Shown: positions 34,520-42,947 of the stretch, one piece after another
Numbering within the stretch: the first letter of the stretch is position 1
How the letters are laid out: each line of letters starts with the position of its first letter
NCBI GenBank assembly: GCA_045642705.1
Contig: JAZUJK010000002.1
Location: 4,699-68,698 of the forward strand
DNA: 64,000 bases
Direction: 5' to 3'
DNA from: UBA1227 sp045642705
GTDB lineage: Bacteria; Bacillota; Clostridia; Oscillospirales; Acutalibacteraceae
Program-made: the position numbers and the translations under genes
Notes under the pieces: model-generated
Told to the model about the DNA's origin: nothing
Databases searched by the model: none
The model's input: only the letters and a program-made list of their open reading frames with translations

Positions 34520-36353
34520 CGCACTCACCTCCATTCAGAGCTGATGCGCCACATGCGGCACATTTTATACGACAATGGTCTGTTGTCTGTGATTTCTTGG
34601 CTTTCTCGCTCTCTCGCATGAGGAATTCCTTAGTGATACCATAGTCCAGATGATCCCAAGGCAATATTTCATCATATTCACGACGTCTATTTGCATACCA
34701 TTCTGGATCTATATCACATTTGTGGAAAGCCTCTTCCCACAGATCAAATTGGAACTTGTCATCCCAAGAATCGAGATTGCATCCCGACTTCCAAGCCTCA
34801 TAAAGTACGGAGCCGAGGCGCCTGTCTCCTCTTGCGAAAACGGCTTCGAGGAAAATTGTATTTATCTTGTGAGCGGAGAGATGTATGTGTGACTTAGGCA
34901 CACGTGACTGCTCGAGCAAGTAGTCACGCTTTTTCGCAAGACTGTCACGGCTGTCCTGAGGCTCCCACTGGAATGGTGTATGAGGCTTAGGAACAAAGCT
35001 GGAGGCAGACACATTTATTGTCAGCCCCTGTCCGCGTGGTTTGTCATCCATACGGAAATATTCAGTTACAATCTTGCGAGATAGATTGATTATGCCCTCT
35101 ACATCCTCCCATGTCTCAGTTGGAAGTCCAAGCATGAAATAGAGTTTGACTGTTGTCCAACCACCGCGGAAAGCGATGCGAGCAGTATTCAGTATTTCTT
35201 CCTCAGTTATATTCTTGTTTATCGCATCGCGCAGGCGCTGTGTGCCTGCCTCCGGTGCAAATGTAAGTCCGCTCTTGCGGATAAGTTTCATCTTTTCAAC
35301 CAGTTCATCAGAGAAATTATCTACACGGAGTGATGGAAGGCTTATATTTACCTTGCGCTCACGTGTCCAGTCAATCATATCATTGAGAAGTGGCTCAATG
35401 CCTGTATAGTCACTGGTGGACAGGGATATGAGGCTGATCTCATCATATCCTGTATTTTTAATCAGCATCTCTGATTGATTGTTGATAGTATCAGGACTCT
35501 TCTCCCTAATAGGTCTATAGATAAATCCTGCCTGACAGAAACGGCAACCGCGGATGCAACCACGGAATACCTCAGTTGTAACTCTGTCATGTACAATCTC
35601 GATAAATGGCACAATAAACCTATCTGGATAATATGCCGCATCGAGATTTTTTACATTGCGCTTATGAACAATTGCTGGCGCGCCATCCCTTGGCATAACA
35701 GCAGCAATTGTACCATCCGCATTATAGGTCACATCATAGAGAGATGGGACATATATGCCCTCAATTTGCGACGCAGCTCTGAGGAATTCCTCCTTGCTTG
35801 CACCGCGCTTCTTGTACTCGTTATATAGGTCGAGGAAATCATTCATCATTTCCTCACCGTCACCGAGCTGGAACACATCGATAAAATCGCAAAGTGGTTC
35901 TGGATTGGAAGCGCATGGACCTCCGGCTATAACGAGATTATGAAGGTCGTGCCTGTCGCGAGCTAGAACTGGCACTCCGCCGAGGTCCAGCATATTGAGA
36001 ATAGTAGAGAATGAGAGCTCATATTGGAGAGTAAAACCAATTACATCATACTGACAAAGCGGTGTCTTGGACTCGATTGAGAAAAGTGGCAATTTATTGG
36101 CTCTCAGTTGCTCCTCCATATCGGTATCAGGCGCGAAAAATCTCTCGCACCATGAATCCTCTCTCTCATTTATGAGGTAGTAGAGAATTTTCATGCCGAG
36201 ATGTGACATGCCTATTTCATAGACATCAGGGAAGCAAAAGGCAAAGCGTATATCCACATCCTCTGCCGACTTCACTACGCTATTCAGTTCTCCTCCGGTA
36301 TATCTTCCAGGCTTTTGAACAAGCGGAAGAATTCTTTCAAGTTCCTCTGTCAT
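34506..36353 (-). CDS. TIGR03960 family B12-binding-type radical SAM protein
   Basis: 615 residues. An N-terminal B12-binding-like domain (FAFCFPDVYEIGMSHLGMKI ... GGPC) is followed by the radical SAM motif RGCRFCQAGFIYRP near residue 268 and a C-terminal Cys-rich tail (CAACG ... CGAKC) that may bind metal. The substrate is unknown; linkage to ribosomal genes suggests rRNA or protein modification, which is inference. It may depend on the cobalamin made by the cob genes of this window. Confidence 0.92.
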   Translation of the reverse strand: MTEELERILPLVQKPGRYTGGELNSVVKSAEDVDIRFAFCFPDVYEIGMSHLGMKILYYLINEREDSWCERFFAPDTDMEEQLRANKLPLFSIESKTPLCQYDVIGFTLQYELSFSTILNMLDLGGVPVLARDRHDLHNLVIAGGPCASNPEPLCDFIDVFQLGDGEEMMNDFLDLYNEYKKRGASKEEFLRAASQIEGIYVPSLYDVTYNADGTIAAVMPRDGAPAIVHKRNVKNLDAAYYPDRFIVPFIEIVHDRVTTEVFRGCIRGCRFCQAGFIYRPIREKSPDTINNQSEMLIKNTGYDEISLISLSTSDYTGIEPLLNDMIDWTRERKVNISLPSLRVDNFSDELVEKMKLIRKSGLTFAPEAGTQRLRDAINKNITEEEILNTARIAFRGGWTTVKLYFMLGLPTETWEDVEGIINLSRKIVTEYFRMDDKPRGQGLTINVSASSFVPKPHTPFQWEPQDSRDSLAKKRDYLLEQSRVPKSHIHLSAHKINTIFLEAVFARGDRRLGSVLYEAWKSGCNLDSWDDKFQFDLWEEAFHKCDIDPEWYANRRREYDEILPWDHLDYGITKEFLMRESEKAKKSQTTDHCRIKCAACGASALNGGECGAKC

Positions 36354-36371
36354 AATCTACTCACTTTTAAA

Positions 36372-36401
36372 GAAAGGCATCTTGAAATATTCAAGATGCC
36401 T
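36372..36401 (-). terminator. Terminator after the pnp-linked membrane protein gene
   Basis: A 12-bp perfect stem (36375-36386 with 36390-36401) and 3-base loop are followed by TTCTTT on the minus strand. Confidence 0.82.
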
Positions 36402-36406
36402 CTGTC

Positions 36407-37084
36407 TTATTTACTGATTGTTTCAGGTGCACTTGTTGGCTGTATTGCAAAGATATAATATGACTTATCCTTGTTACGGCGAAGTGTAACCTTAACGTAC
36501 TTAGAAGGTGCAGGAGCTACAAAACTGCCATATTCGTCCTGTTCCCACTCAGAGCCAGATAGATAAGCAACAGTCAAAATGATTGTATTACTCTTGTCTG
36601 TCTTGTCGAGAACATGAGGCGTATATATTGGATCTACACCAGTGATTGGTACCTTGTAAACCTGGTTGTTTGAATCATATTCAAACTCAAAAGCAATTGT
36701 TGATACTGTGCCATGCTTGATAATCACATCGTTACCGAAAAGCTTGACAAACTGCTTCTCAACAACTGTTGCAGGAATAAGCAATGAACCGTCCTCAGAT
36801 GCATAATCATCTGTATTGATATCGCCCTTGAGGATTGACCAAAGTGATGCCTCAACGAGCTGAGACATATTTGCTTTCGTGACATCGTCGAACTCGTCGA
36901 TGTCATTCATAACAACAGGCACAAGCATCTTTTGATACTTGAGATAATCAGCTGATGTATCATTTTTCTTGGCTTTTATATTGCCCGATATTGAGACAAT
37001 AAGCATTACCACACCGATAATTGCAAAGACAATTATGATGAAGCCTAGAAATTTTGCAGTTTTCTTTTTCTTGTCTGCACTCAT
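36407..37084 (-). CDS. Membrane-anchored extracellular protein, unknown
   Basis: 225 residues: a basic N-terminus (SADKKKKTAK), one membrane segment (about 12-33), then a polar domain of about 190 residues predicted to lie outside the cell. I do not recognise a family. The ATG overlaps the pnp stop by 4 bases (ATGA), so it depends on the pnp transcript. Confidence 0.7.
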   Translation of the reverse strand: MSADKKKKTAKFLGFIIIVFAIIGVVMLIVSISGNIKAKKNDTSADYLKYQKMLVPVVMNDIDEFDDVTKANMSQLVEASLWSILKGDINTDDYASEDGSLLIPATVVEKQFVKLFGNDVIIKHGTVSTIAFEFEYDSNNQVYKVPITGVDPIYTPHVLDKTDKSNTIILTVAYLSGSEWEQDEYGSFVAPAPSKYVKVTLRRNKDKSYYIFAIQPTSAPETISK

Positions 37085-39267
37085 CTTCTACCACCGCGAC
37101 GGAAGTTGTTATTACGGCGAGGTGCTGCTTCCTCAGAGATATCATTCTCTGGAACTGCTCCCTCTACCTCTATTAAAGCATCACGACGAGAGAGATTTAC
37201 TCTGCCCTGATCGTCGATTTCGAGAACCTTAACGATTACCTCGTCACCAACAGTTACGACATCCTCAACCTTCTCTGTGCGCTTAACATCAAGACGGCTA
37301 ATATGTACGAGACCCTCTTTGCCTGGAGCGATTTCAACGAATGCGCCAAAACTCATAAGTCTTGTAACAACACCCTTGTAGATTGCGCCAACTTCTGGAT
37401 CGTTAGCGATTGTCTCTACCATAAAGATTGCACGCTGTGCATCGTCGAGATCAAGAGCAGATACGAATACCTGGCCCTCATCATTGACATCAACCTTACA
37501 GTTGCACTCAGCGCAGATCTTCTGGATAACCTTGCCCTGCTTACCAATAACGTCACCGATCTTCTCTGGATCAATCTTGGTTGAGAGCATCTTAGGTGCA
37601 TATTTAGAAAGTTCTGGACGAACTTCTGGGATACACCTCAGCATAATCTCATCAAGGATATAGAGACGAGCCTTGCGAGTCTTCTCAAATGCTTCCTTGA
37701 TGATTTCTGGTGTAAGGCCATGAACCTTGAGGTCCATCTGGATAGCTGTGATACCCTTGTGAGTACCTGCTACCTTAAAGTCCATATCACCATAGAAGTC
37801 CTCAAGACCCTGGATATCTACCATTGTCATGAAGTCACCATATACGCCTTCATCACCTGTGATAAGACCACAAGAAATACCAGCAACAGGAGCCTTGATT
37901 GGAACACCAGCAGCCATAAGTGCAAGTGTTGAACCACAGATAGAGCCCTGTGATGTTGAACCGTTTGATGAGAGAACCTCAGATACAACACGGATAGCAT
38001 ATGGGAAATCATCTACTGATGGAATTACAGGAACGAGAGCACGCTCAGCGAGTGCACCGTGGCCAATTTCACGACGGCCAGGTCCACGTGATGGCTTAGT
38101 CTCACCAACAGAATATGATGGGAAATTGTAATGATGGATATATCTCTTTTCCTTCTCCTCATCGAGGCCGTCAAGCTTCTGAGCATCAGAGAGAGGAGCG
38201 AGTGTTGCGATTGAGAGAACCTGTGTCTGGCCACGTGTGAACATACCTGAACCGTGAACACGTGGGAGAAGGTCTACCTGTGCATTAAGTGGACGAATCT
38301 CATCGATTCCACGACCATCTACACGCTTCTTCTCATCCTTGAGCCAACGTCTTACAACATGCTTTTGGATAAGATACATAATCTCATCAATCTTGCCTTC
38401 CTGCTCTGGGAAGAGTTCATCATACTTCTCATGAACTGCATCATAGATTGGAAGGAGACGCTCATCACGAACGTTCTTATCGTCTGTATCGAGAGCAGCC
38501 TCTACGTCTTTTACGCAGAATGCTTCGATTTCATCAAGAATTGCTGGGTCTGGATCATTTGATTCAAACTCAAACTTTGGCTTACCAATTTCAGCAACGA
38601 TTGAATTGATGAACTTAACTACTTCCTTGTTAGCCTCGTGACCTGCCATAATGCAGTCAAACATCTGGTCCTCAGGAATCTCATTACCACCTGCCTCAAT
38701 CATAGCAACGAGGTCAGCTGTTGAGGATACTGTGAGTTTAAGTTCTGTCTTCTCACGCTGTTCGAGTGTTGGGTTGATGATAATTTCGCCATCAACAAGA
38801 CCAACATCTACAGAAGAAATTGGGCCGTCCCAAGGAATATCAGAAATAGCGATTGCGCATGATACACCAATTGCTGCTGTGATTTCAGGTGAGCAATCAG
38901 GATCAACTGACATTACAGTTGCAACAACTGAGCAGTCATTTCTCATGTCCTTAGGGAAAAGAGGACGGATTGGACGGTCGATGCAACGAGATGCAAGGAT
39001 TGCCTTGTCAGCAGCCTTACCTTCTCTTCTCTGGAAAGAACCAGGGAAACGACCTACTGAATACATCTTCTCCTCATAGTCAACTGAGAGTGGGAAGAAA
39101 TCTACACCCTCACGTGGTTTTGCAGATGCTGTTACTGTGCAAAGTACGGATGTCTCACCGTAGTTTGCGAAAACAGCTGCGTTTGCAAGTCCAGCCATCT
39201 TACCTGTCTCAAGACGAAGTGGACGACCTGCAAGTGTTGTTTCATAAACCTTGTAGTTTTCAAACAT
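37081..39267 (-). CDS. pnp: Polyribonucleotide nucleotidyltransferase
   Basis: 728-residue 3'-5' phosphorolytic exoribonuclease. Two RNase PH domains are visible (FPKDMRNDCSV region; GPGRREIGHGALAERAL), followed by a KH domain (IGDVIGKQGKVIQKI) and an S1 domain (GAIYKGVVTRLMSFGAFVE), and an Arg-rich tail. It follows rpsO, the conserved order, and its leader contains an 88-base hairpin that may be an autoregulatory RNase III target. Confidence 0.98.
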   Translation of the reverse strand: MFENYKVYETTLAGRPLRLETGKMAGLANAAVFANYGETSVLCTVTASAKPREGVDFFPLSVDYEEKMYSVGRFPGSFQRREGKAADKAILASRCIDRPIRPLFPKDMRNDCSVVATVMSVDPDCSPEITAAIGVSCAIAISDIPWDGPISSVDVGLVDGEIIINPTLEQREKTELKLTVSSTADLVAMIEAGGNEIPEDQMFDCIMAGHEANKEVVKFINSIVAEIGKPKFEFESNDPDPAILDEIEAFCVKDVEAALDTDDKNVRDERLLPIYDAVHEKYDELFPEQEGKIDEIMYLIQKHVVRRWLKDEKKRVDGRGIDEIRPLNAQVDLLPRVHGSGMFTRGQTQVLSIATLAPLSDAQKLDGLDEEKEKRYIHHYNFPSYSVGETKPSRGPGRREIGHGALAERALVPVIPSVDDFPYAIRVVSEVLSSNGSTSQGSICGSTLALMAAGVPIKAPVAGISCGLITGDEGVYGDFMTMVDIQGLEDFYGDMDFKVAGTHKGITAIQMDLKVHGLTPEIIKEAFEKTRKARLYILDEIMLRCIPEVRPELSKYAPKMLSTKIDPEKIGDVIGKQGKVIQKICAECNCKVDVNDEGQVFVSALDLDDAQRAIFMVETIANDPEVGAIYKGVVTRLMSFGAFVEIAPGKEGLVHISRLDVKRTEKVEDVVTVGDEVIVKVLEIDDQGRVNLSRRDALIEVEGAVPENDISEEAAPRRNNNFRRGGRR

Positions 39268-39295
39268 GTTTTTTACCTCTCTAAATTTATTTTTT

Positions 39296-39383
39296 CGGGA
39301 GGCTCCAAGGTTTCAGCAATAAATTAAAAATCCGAATTTCGGGTCCTTAATTTACCGCTAAAGCCCTTTTGGATGCCCTCCCG
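39296..39383 (-). promoter_or_regulatory. 88-base rod-like hairpin in the pnp leader
   Basis: The ends CGGGAGG/CCTCCCG pair (39296-39302 with 39377-39383). Inward pairings continue through TCCAA/TTGGA, a GG-TTT-AGC stem and an 8-bp TAAATTAA/TTAATTTA stem to a CCGAA/TTCGG tip. A-rich, not T-rich, sequence follows on the minus strand, so it is not a terminator. In E. coli a long pnp leader hairpin is cut by RNase III for autoregulation; the same role here is inference. Confidence 0.7.
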
Positions 39384-39407
39384 TAAATTACCATAAAAAG
39401 CAATTTA

Positions 39408-39435
39408 AGGCAGATGACAAGGTTGTCATCTGCCT
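39408..39435 (-). terminator. Hairpin after rpsO (terminator or attenuator)
   Basis: Two complementary 13-base arms (39408-39420 and 39423-39435) lie directly after the rpsO stop. The T content after them is only moderate, so partial read-through into pnp is likely. Confidence 0.65.
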
Positions 39436-39442
39436 TTCTGTC

Positions 39443-39715
39443 TTACTTTCTAAGACCAAGTTTTGCAACGATAGCACGGTAACGTTCGATATCGTTCTTC
39501 TGAAGATATGCAAGAAGGTTACGTCTGTGACCTACCATCTTGAGAAGACCTCTGTTTGAATGGAAGTCATGTGGATGCTCCTTAAGATGTGCGTTAAGGT
39601 CGTTAATTCTCTTAGTGAGAACAGCGATCTGAACCTCTGGAGAACCAGTGTCACCCTCGTGAATTGCATACTCGGCCATGATAGCCTGCTTTTCAGCCTG
39701 TGTCATTATTTTCAC
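39443..39715 (-). CDS. rpsO: 30S ribosomal protein S15
   Basis: 90-residue S15 with the usual HEGDTGSPEVQIAVLTKRIN and HSNRGLLKMVGHRR stretches; it binds the central domain of 16S rRNA. It is upstream of pnp, as in most bacteria. Its leader contains an inverted repeat that may be the S15 autoregulatory site. Confidence 0.97.
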   Translation of the reverse strand: MKIMTQAEKQAIMAEYAIHEGDTGSPEVQIAVLTKRINDLNAHLKEHPHDFHSNRGLLKMVGHRRNLLAYLQKNDIERYRAIVAKLGLRK

Positions 39716-39747
39716 CTCATTTTAAATTATTTATCCCAAAACCTAGG

Positions 39748-39787
39748 GTGTGGTAATTGGTGATCCTCTAAGAGGCATACGCCACAC
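39748..39787 (-). promoter_or_regulatory. Structured rpsO leader
   Basis: GTGTGG (39748-39753) pairs with CCACAC (39782-39787), with an inner CCTC/GAGG hairpin (39765-39775). Leaders that S15 binds to control itself are known in several bacteria; this may be one, but I cannot match a named class. Confidence 0.4.
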
Positions 39788-39855
39788 TCCAAGTGAAAGG
39801 CTCGATTATCTTACCACAAGTTTTATAACTTGTAAAGAGTAAATTATTATTTTAC

Positions 39856-40746
39856 TTATATAGAACCAAAAGCTGCAGCGAGATGTCTCACCTCTCGCTC
39901 ATCCTCTTTTATCTGAGCTTCCAGTTCATTTATTGACTCAAATTTTTTCTCTGGGCGGATATAGTGCATGAGATGCACTTCAACAAGCTTGCCATAGAGA
40001 TTTCCATTAAAGTCGAGAATATGTGTCTCAACAACTGGCTCGCCATCGTTATATACAGTTGGGCGAACGCCTATGTCAGTTAGAGAATAATATGTTCTAC
40101 CAGCGACGAGTGTCTTGGACATATAGACACCATACTTTGGATGAACGAGGCCGGGATCGAGCACCTGGTTGATTGTAGGTGTTCCCATGGCACGGCCGCG
40201 CTTGTCACCGTCGACTACAGTCTGACGGAAAGCAAATGGTCGGCCGAGCATAACATTGGCGAGCTCTATCTCGCCATTCTCAATGGCCTCACGAATTCTT
40301 GTGGACGATACAGGTGCTCCCTCGAAATCGAGTTCCTCAGACATTGAGAATTCGATTCCGGCCTCGCTGCAGAATTCCTCAAGGATTTCTGGTGTACCCT
40401 CACCGTTCTTACCAAATGTGTAATTGAATCCACAACATACACCCTTGGCACCCATTCGTTTTAAAATGATCGTATCAAAGAATTCACGTGGTGACATGTC
40501 CTTCATAGTTTCAAAATCAAGCAAGCATAGGGTAACTCCCGTCTGCTTAAAGACTGCTGCACGCATATCAGGGCTAAAGAGTGATAGTTGAGGTTCTCCT
40601 GTGAGCACAGTTACTGGATGCTCCTTGAAAACAAGGGCAAAAGGCATAGCGTGGAGACGCTTGGCCATTTCATTTGTAGCATTAATAACTTTCATATGGC
40701 CTATATGTAAACCATCGAAATTTCCAAGTGCTAGCACTGTTCCCAT
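39856..40746 (-). CDS. ribF: Bifunctional riboflavin kinase / FAD synthetase
   Basis: 296 residues. The N-terminal FAD synthetase domain begins LALGNFDGLHIGH (nucleotidyl-transfer HxGH motif) and has SSTRIREAI; the C-terminal riboflavin kinase domain has KRGRAMGTPTIN. It makes FMN and FAD. It is the last gene of the rimP-to-ribF operon, 15 bases after truB. Confidence 0.96.
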   Translation of the reverse strand: MGTVLALGNFDGLHIGHMKVINATNEMAKRLHAMPFALVFKEHPVTVLTGEPQLSLFSPDMRAAVFKQTGVTLCLLDFETMKDMSPREFFDTIILKRMGAKGVCCGFNYTFGKNGEGTPEILEEFCSEAGIEFSMSEELDFEGAPVSSTRIREAIENGEIELANVMLGRPFAFRQTVVDGDKRGRAMGTPTINQVLDPGLVHPKYGVYMSKTLVAGRTYYSLTDIGVRPTVYNDGEPVVETHILDFNGNLYGKLVEVHLMHYIRPEKKFESINELEAQIKEDEREVRHLAAAFGSI

Positions 40747-40761
40747 ATTATCACTCCTTTC

Positions 40762-41640
40762 CTATCTTTCTTGGTAAACACGTCTAAATTCGAGTTCATT
40801 AGTCTCAAGATTTGTCTCCCCAAGACCTAAAAATTTATCATTGTTGTACACTCTGTAAAGTCCATTTACTTTACAAGACTTGATTCTATTGAGTGAGAGG
40901 TTACCTCCATTGCTAAATCTATGTGCCTGTCCATCGCTCACAAATGCAGCAGGATAAGCATCTAAGGCATCTGCAACGGGTATCAAAAACTTTGCTGGAT
41001 TCTCAGCATTTTCAAGTTCTTCCAATGTCACTGTATTCTCTACAGCAAATCCAGCTGCCATTGTTCTAACAAGTGATGTCATAGTGGCACCGCAGCCGAG
41101 GTCTCTTCCGATATCATCAATTAGAGTTCTTATATATGTGCCCGATGAGCACTCCACATAGAGCTCATATGATAAATCGTCTATTTTTCTAATATCCAGT
41201 TTAAATATTGTAGCAGGACGAGGTTCTCTTTCCACCTCTACTCCCTGTCTCGCCAGCTTGTAGAGTTTTACTCCATCCTTGCTAATTGCAGAATACATAG
41301 GTGGAACCTGCATGATATCACCCAAATACTTTTCTGCAACCATTCTAAATTCTTCCTCTGTCACATTGACATCTGACTCTTTTAGAACAGTTCCGGTGAT
41401 ATCTAGGGTATCTGTTACGATACCGAGGCGAAGCGTTGCCCTATATGCCTTGTCACTATTTGGCAAGAAATCTAGGAAGCGTGTTGCTCCTCCAAGCATT
41501 ATAGGAAGCACGCCCTCGGCCATAGGATCAAGCGTTCCCGAATGGCCTGCCTTCTTCTCTCCCATAATTCTGCGAACTTTCGCAACAGCAAGAAATGATG
41601 TGATCCCTGCCGGCTTATACAAATTCACAAAACCTGTCAT
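40762..41640 (-). CDS. truB: tRNA pseudouridine-55 synthase
   Basis: 292 residues. The catalytic Asp lies in GHSGTLDPMAEGVLP; GCGATMTSLVRT is also typical. It modifies U55 in the T loop of tRNAs. The ATG overlaps the nrnA stop by 4 bases. Confidence 0.97.
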   Translation of the reverse strand: MTGFVNLYKPAGITSFLAVAKVRRIMGEKKAGHSGTLDPMAEGVLPIMLGGATRFLDFLPNSDKAYRATLRLGIVTDTLDITGTVLKESDVNVTEEEFRMVAEKYLGDIMQVPPMYSAISKDGVKLYKLARQGVEVEREPRPATIFKLDIRKIDDLSYELYVECSSGTYIRTLIDDIGRDLGCGATMTSLVRTMAAGFAVENTVTLEELENAENPAKFLIPVADALDAYPAAFVSDGQAHRFSNGGNLSLNRIKSCKVNGLYRVYNNDKFLGLGETNLETNELEFRRVYQER

Positions 41641-42584
41641 ATTAATTCTTTCTCAATAAGTTTTATCATCTCAGCTAGAACTGATTCGCCATCCTCTGGC
41701 GCATCACAACCAGCAGCGCGCTTGTGGCCGCCACCGCCGAATGCACCGCAGAGAGCGGATGCGTCAAGTGGCTCATGAGTTCTCAGCGAGAACTTGAAAC
41801 CGCCACTTGGCTTCTCTTTCATAGTAATGCCACACAGCGCGCCCTCAACCTGGCGTGACAGTGCTGCGATTGCATCGCACTGGTCAGGTGTTGCGCCAGT
41901 CTCCTGGAACATCTTGTTTGTGACTTTAAGCACAATTACTTTGCCGTCACAATAGGTGCGCATTCCACTGAGCACAAGGCTCAAGAGCTCGAAATAAGCC
42001 ATAGGCTTGGTCTCGAACATAAGGACATTTATCTTGGCATTATCTGCACCATATCTTATCAGTTCAGCGCCTGCTTCATATTCATTTACGCCTGCGTTTG
42101 AATATTTAAAGCAGCCTGTATCAGTAGATAGACCGGTATATAGATCATCAGCGATTTCCTTGGTGATTGTAATACCCATCTTCTTCAAGATTCTATAGAT
42201 GGTAAGAGAGGCAGCTCCATCGCTTGCCTCAAGATACAATTCCTTGGCATATTCGATATTTGAGCCATGGTGGTCTATGCATAGATCAACCTTGTCACCA
42301 TAGAGTTCTTCAAGTCTACTGCCGAGTAGGAATGTATCAGCAACATCAACTGCTATGATATAGCGTGGCTCGAAATCCTGCTTTTCAATTCCGTCAAATA
42401 GGAAATCATATTTTGCAGGAATTGAATCATTTTCAATTCGAGCACGCTTACCCATAGAATGGAGTGCACGGCAGAGTGCCGTACCACATCCCAGTGTGTC
42501 ACCATCCGGATTCTTATGTGTCAGAATCAGAACGTCTTCTGCATTTTTAATGCATTCTATTGCTCTGTCTATGTCAATTCTCAT
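41637..42584 (-). CDS. nrnA: DHH-family oligoribonuclease / pAp phosphatase NrnA
   Basis: 315 residues. The DHH motif is in CIDHHGS, with upstream Asp ligands in HKNPDGDTLGC and DVAD, and the DHHA1 glycine motif FGGGGHKRAAG near the C-terminus. It degrades nanoRNA and 3'-phosphoadenosine 5'-phosphate. The ATG at 42584 follows GGAGGAAC and overlaps rbfA by 11 bases. Confidence 0.93.
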   Translation of the reverse strand: MRIDIDRAIECIKNAEDVLILTHKNPDGDTLGCGTALCRALHSMGKRARIENDSIPAKYDFLFDGIEKQDFEPRYIIAVDVADTFLLGSRLEELYGDKVDLCIDHHGSNIEYAKELYLEASDGAASLTIYRILKKMGITITKEIADDLYTGLSTDTGCFKYSNAGVNEYEAGAELIRYGADNAKINVLMFETKPMAYFELLSLVLSGMRTYCDGKVIVLKVTNKMFQETGATPDQCDAIAALSRQVEGALCGITMKEKPSGGFKFSLRTHEPLDASALCGAFGGGGHKRAAGCDAPEDGESVLAEMIKLIEKELI

Positions 42585-42942
42585 TTGTTCCTCCATTAGC
42601 AATTCGGAGCTTTTCGAAAATTCCAAAGCCTTTCTCTACGGAATCATCAGCAACAAAACGAAGTTCTGGCGCCTTGCGCAAGTGAAGGTTCTGTCCTACG
42701 GCGCGACGGATATATCCCTGTGCGCCATTTAGGACCTTAGCTGCTTCCTTGGCATTCTCAATTCCGCCGAGGTCACTTATATATACTTTGGCAGAAGATA
42801 GATCGCCAGATACGGTTACGCGTACAACTGTAAGCATCTTGTCTGCAACGCGTGGATCCTTAATCTCCTGCATAACTGCAATAATTTCACGTCTGATGTC
42901 CTCTGCCACTCTGTCTTTGCTATGTCCTGGCATATTGGGCAC
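42574..42942 (-). CDS. rbfA: Ribosome-binding factor A
   Basis: 122-residue KH-like 30S maturation factor, with IMQEIKDPRV, VTVSGDLSSAKVYIS and LRKAPELRFVADDSVEKG. It sits directly after infB, the conserved order. Confidence 0.96.
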   Translation of the reverse strand: MPNMPGHSKDRVAEDIRREIIAVMQEIKDPRVADKMLTVVRVTVSGDLSSAKVYISDLGGIENAKEAAKVLNGAQGYIRRAVGQNLHLRKAPELRFVADDSVEKGFGIFEKLRIANGGTNEN

Positions 42943-42947
42943 CCTCC

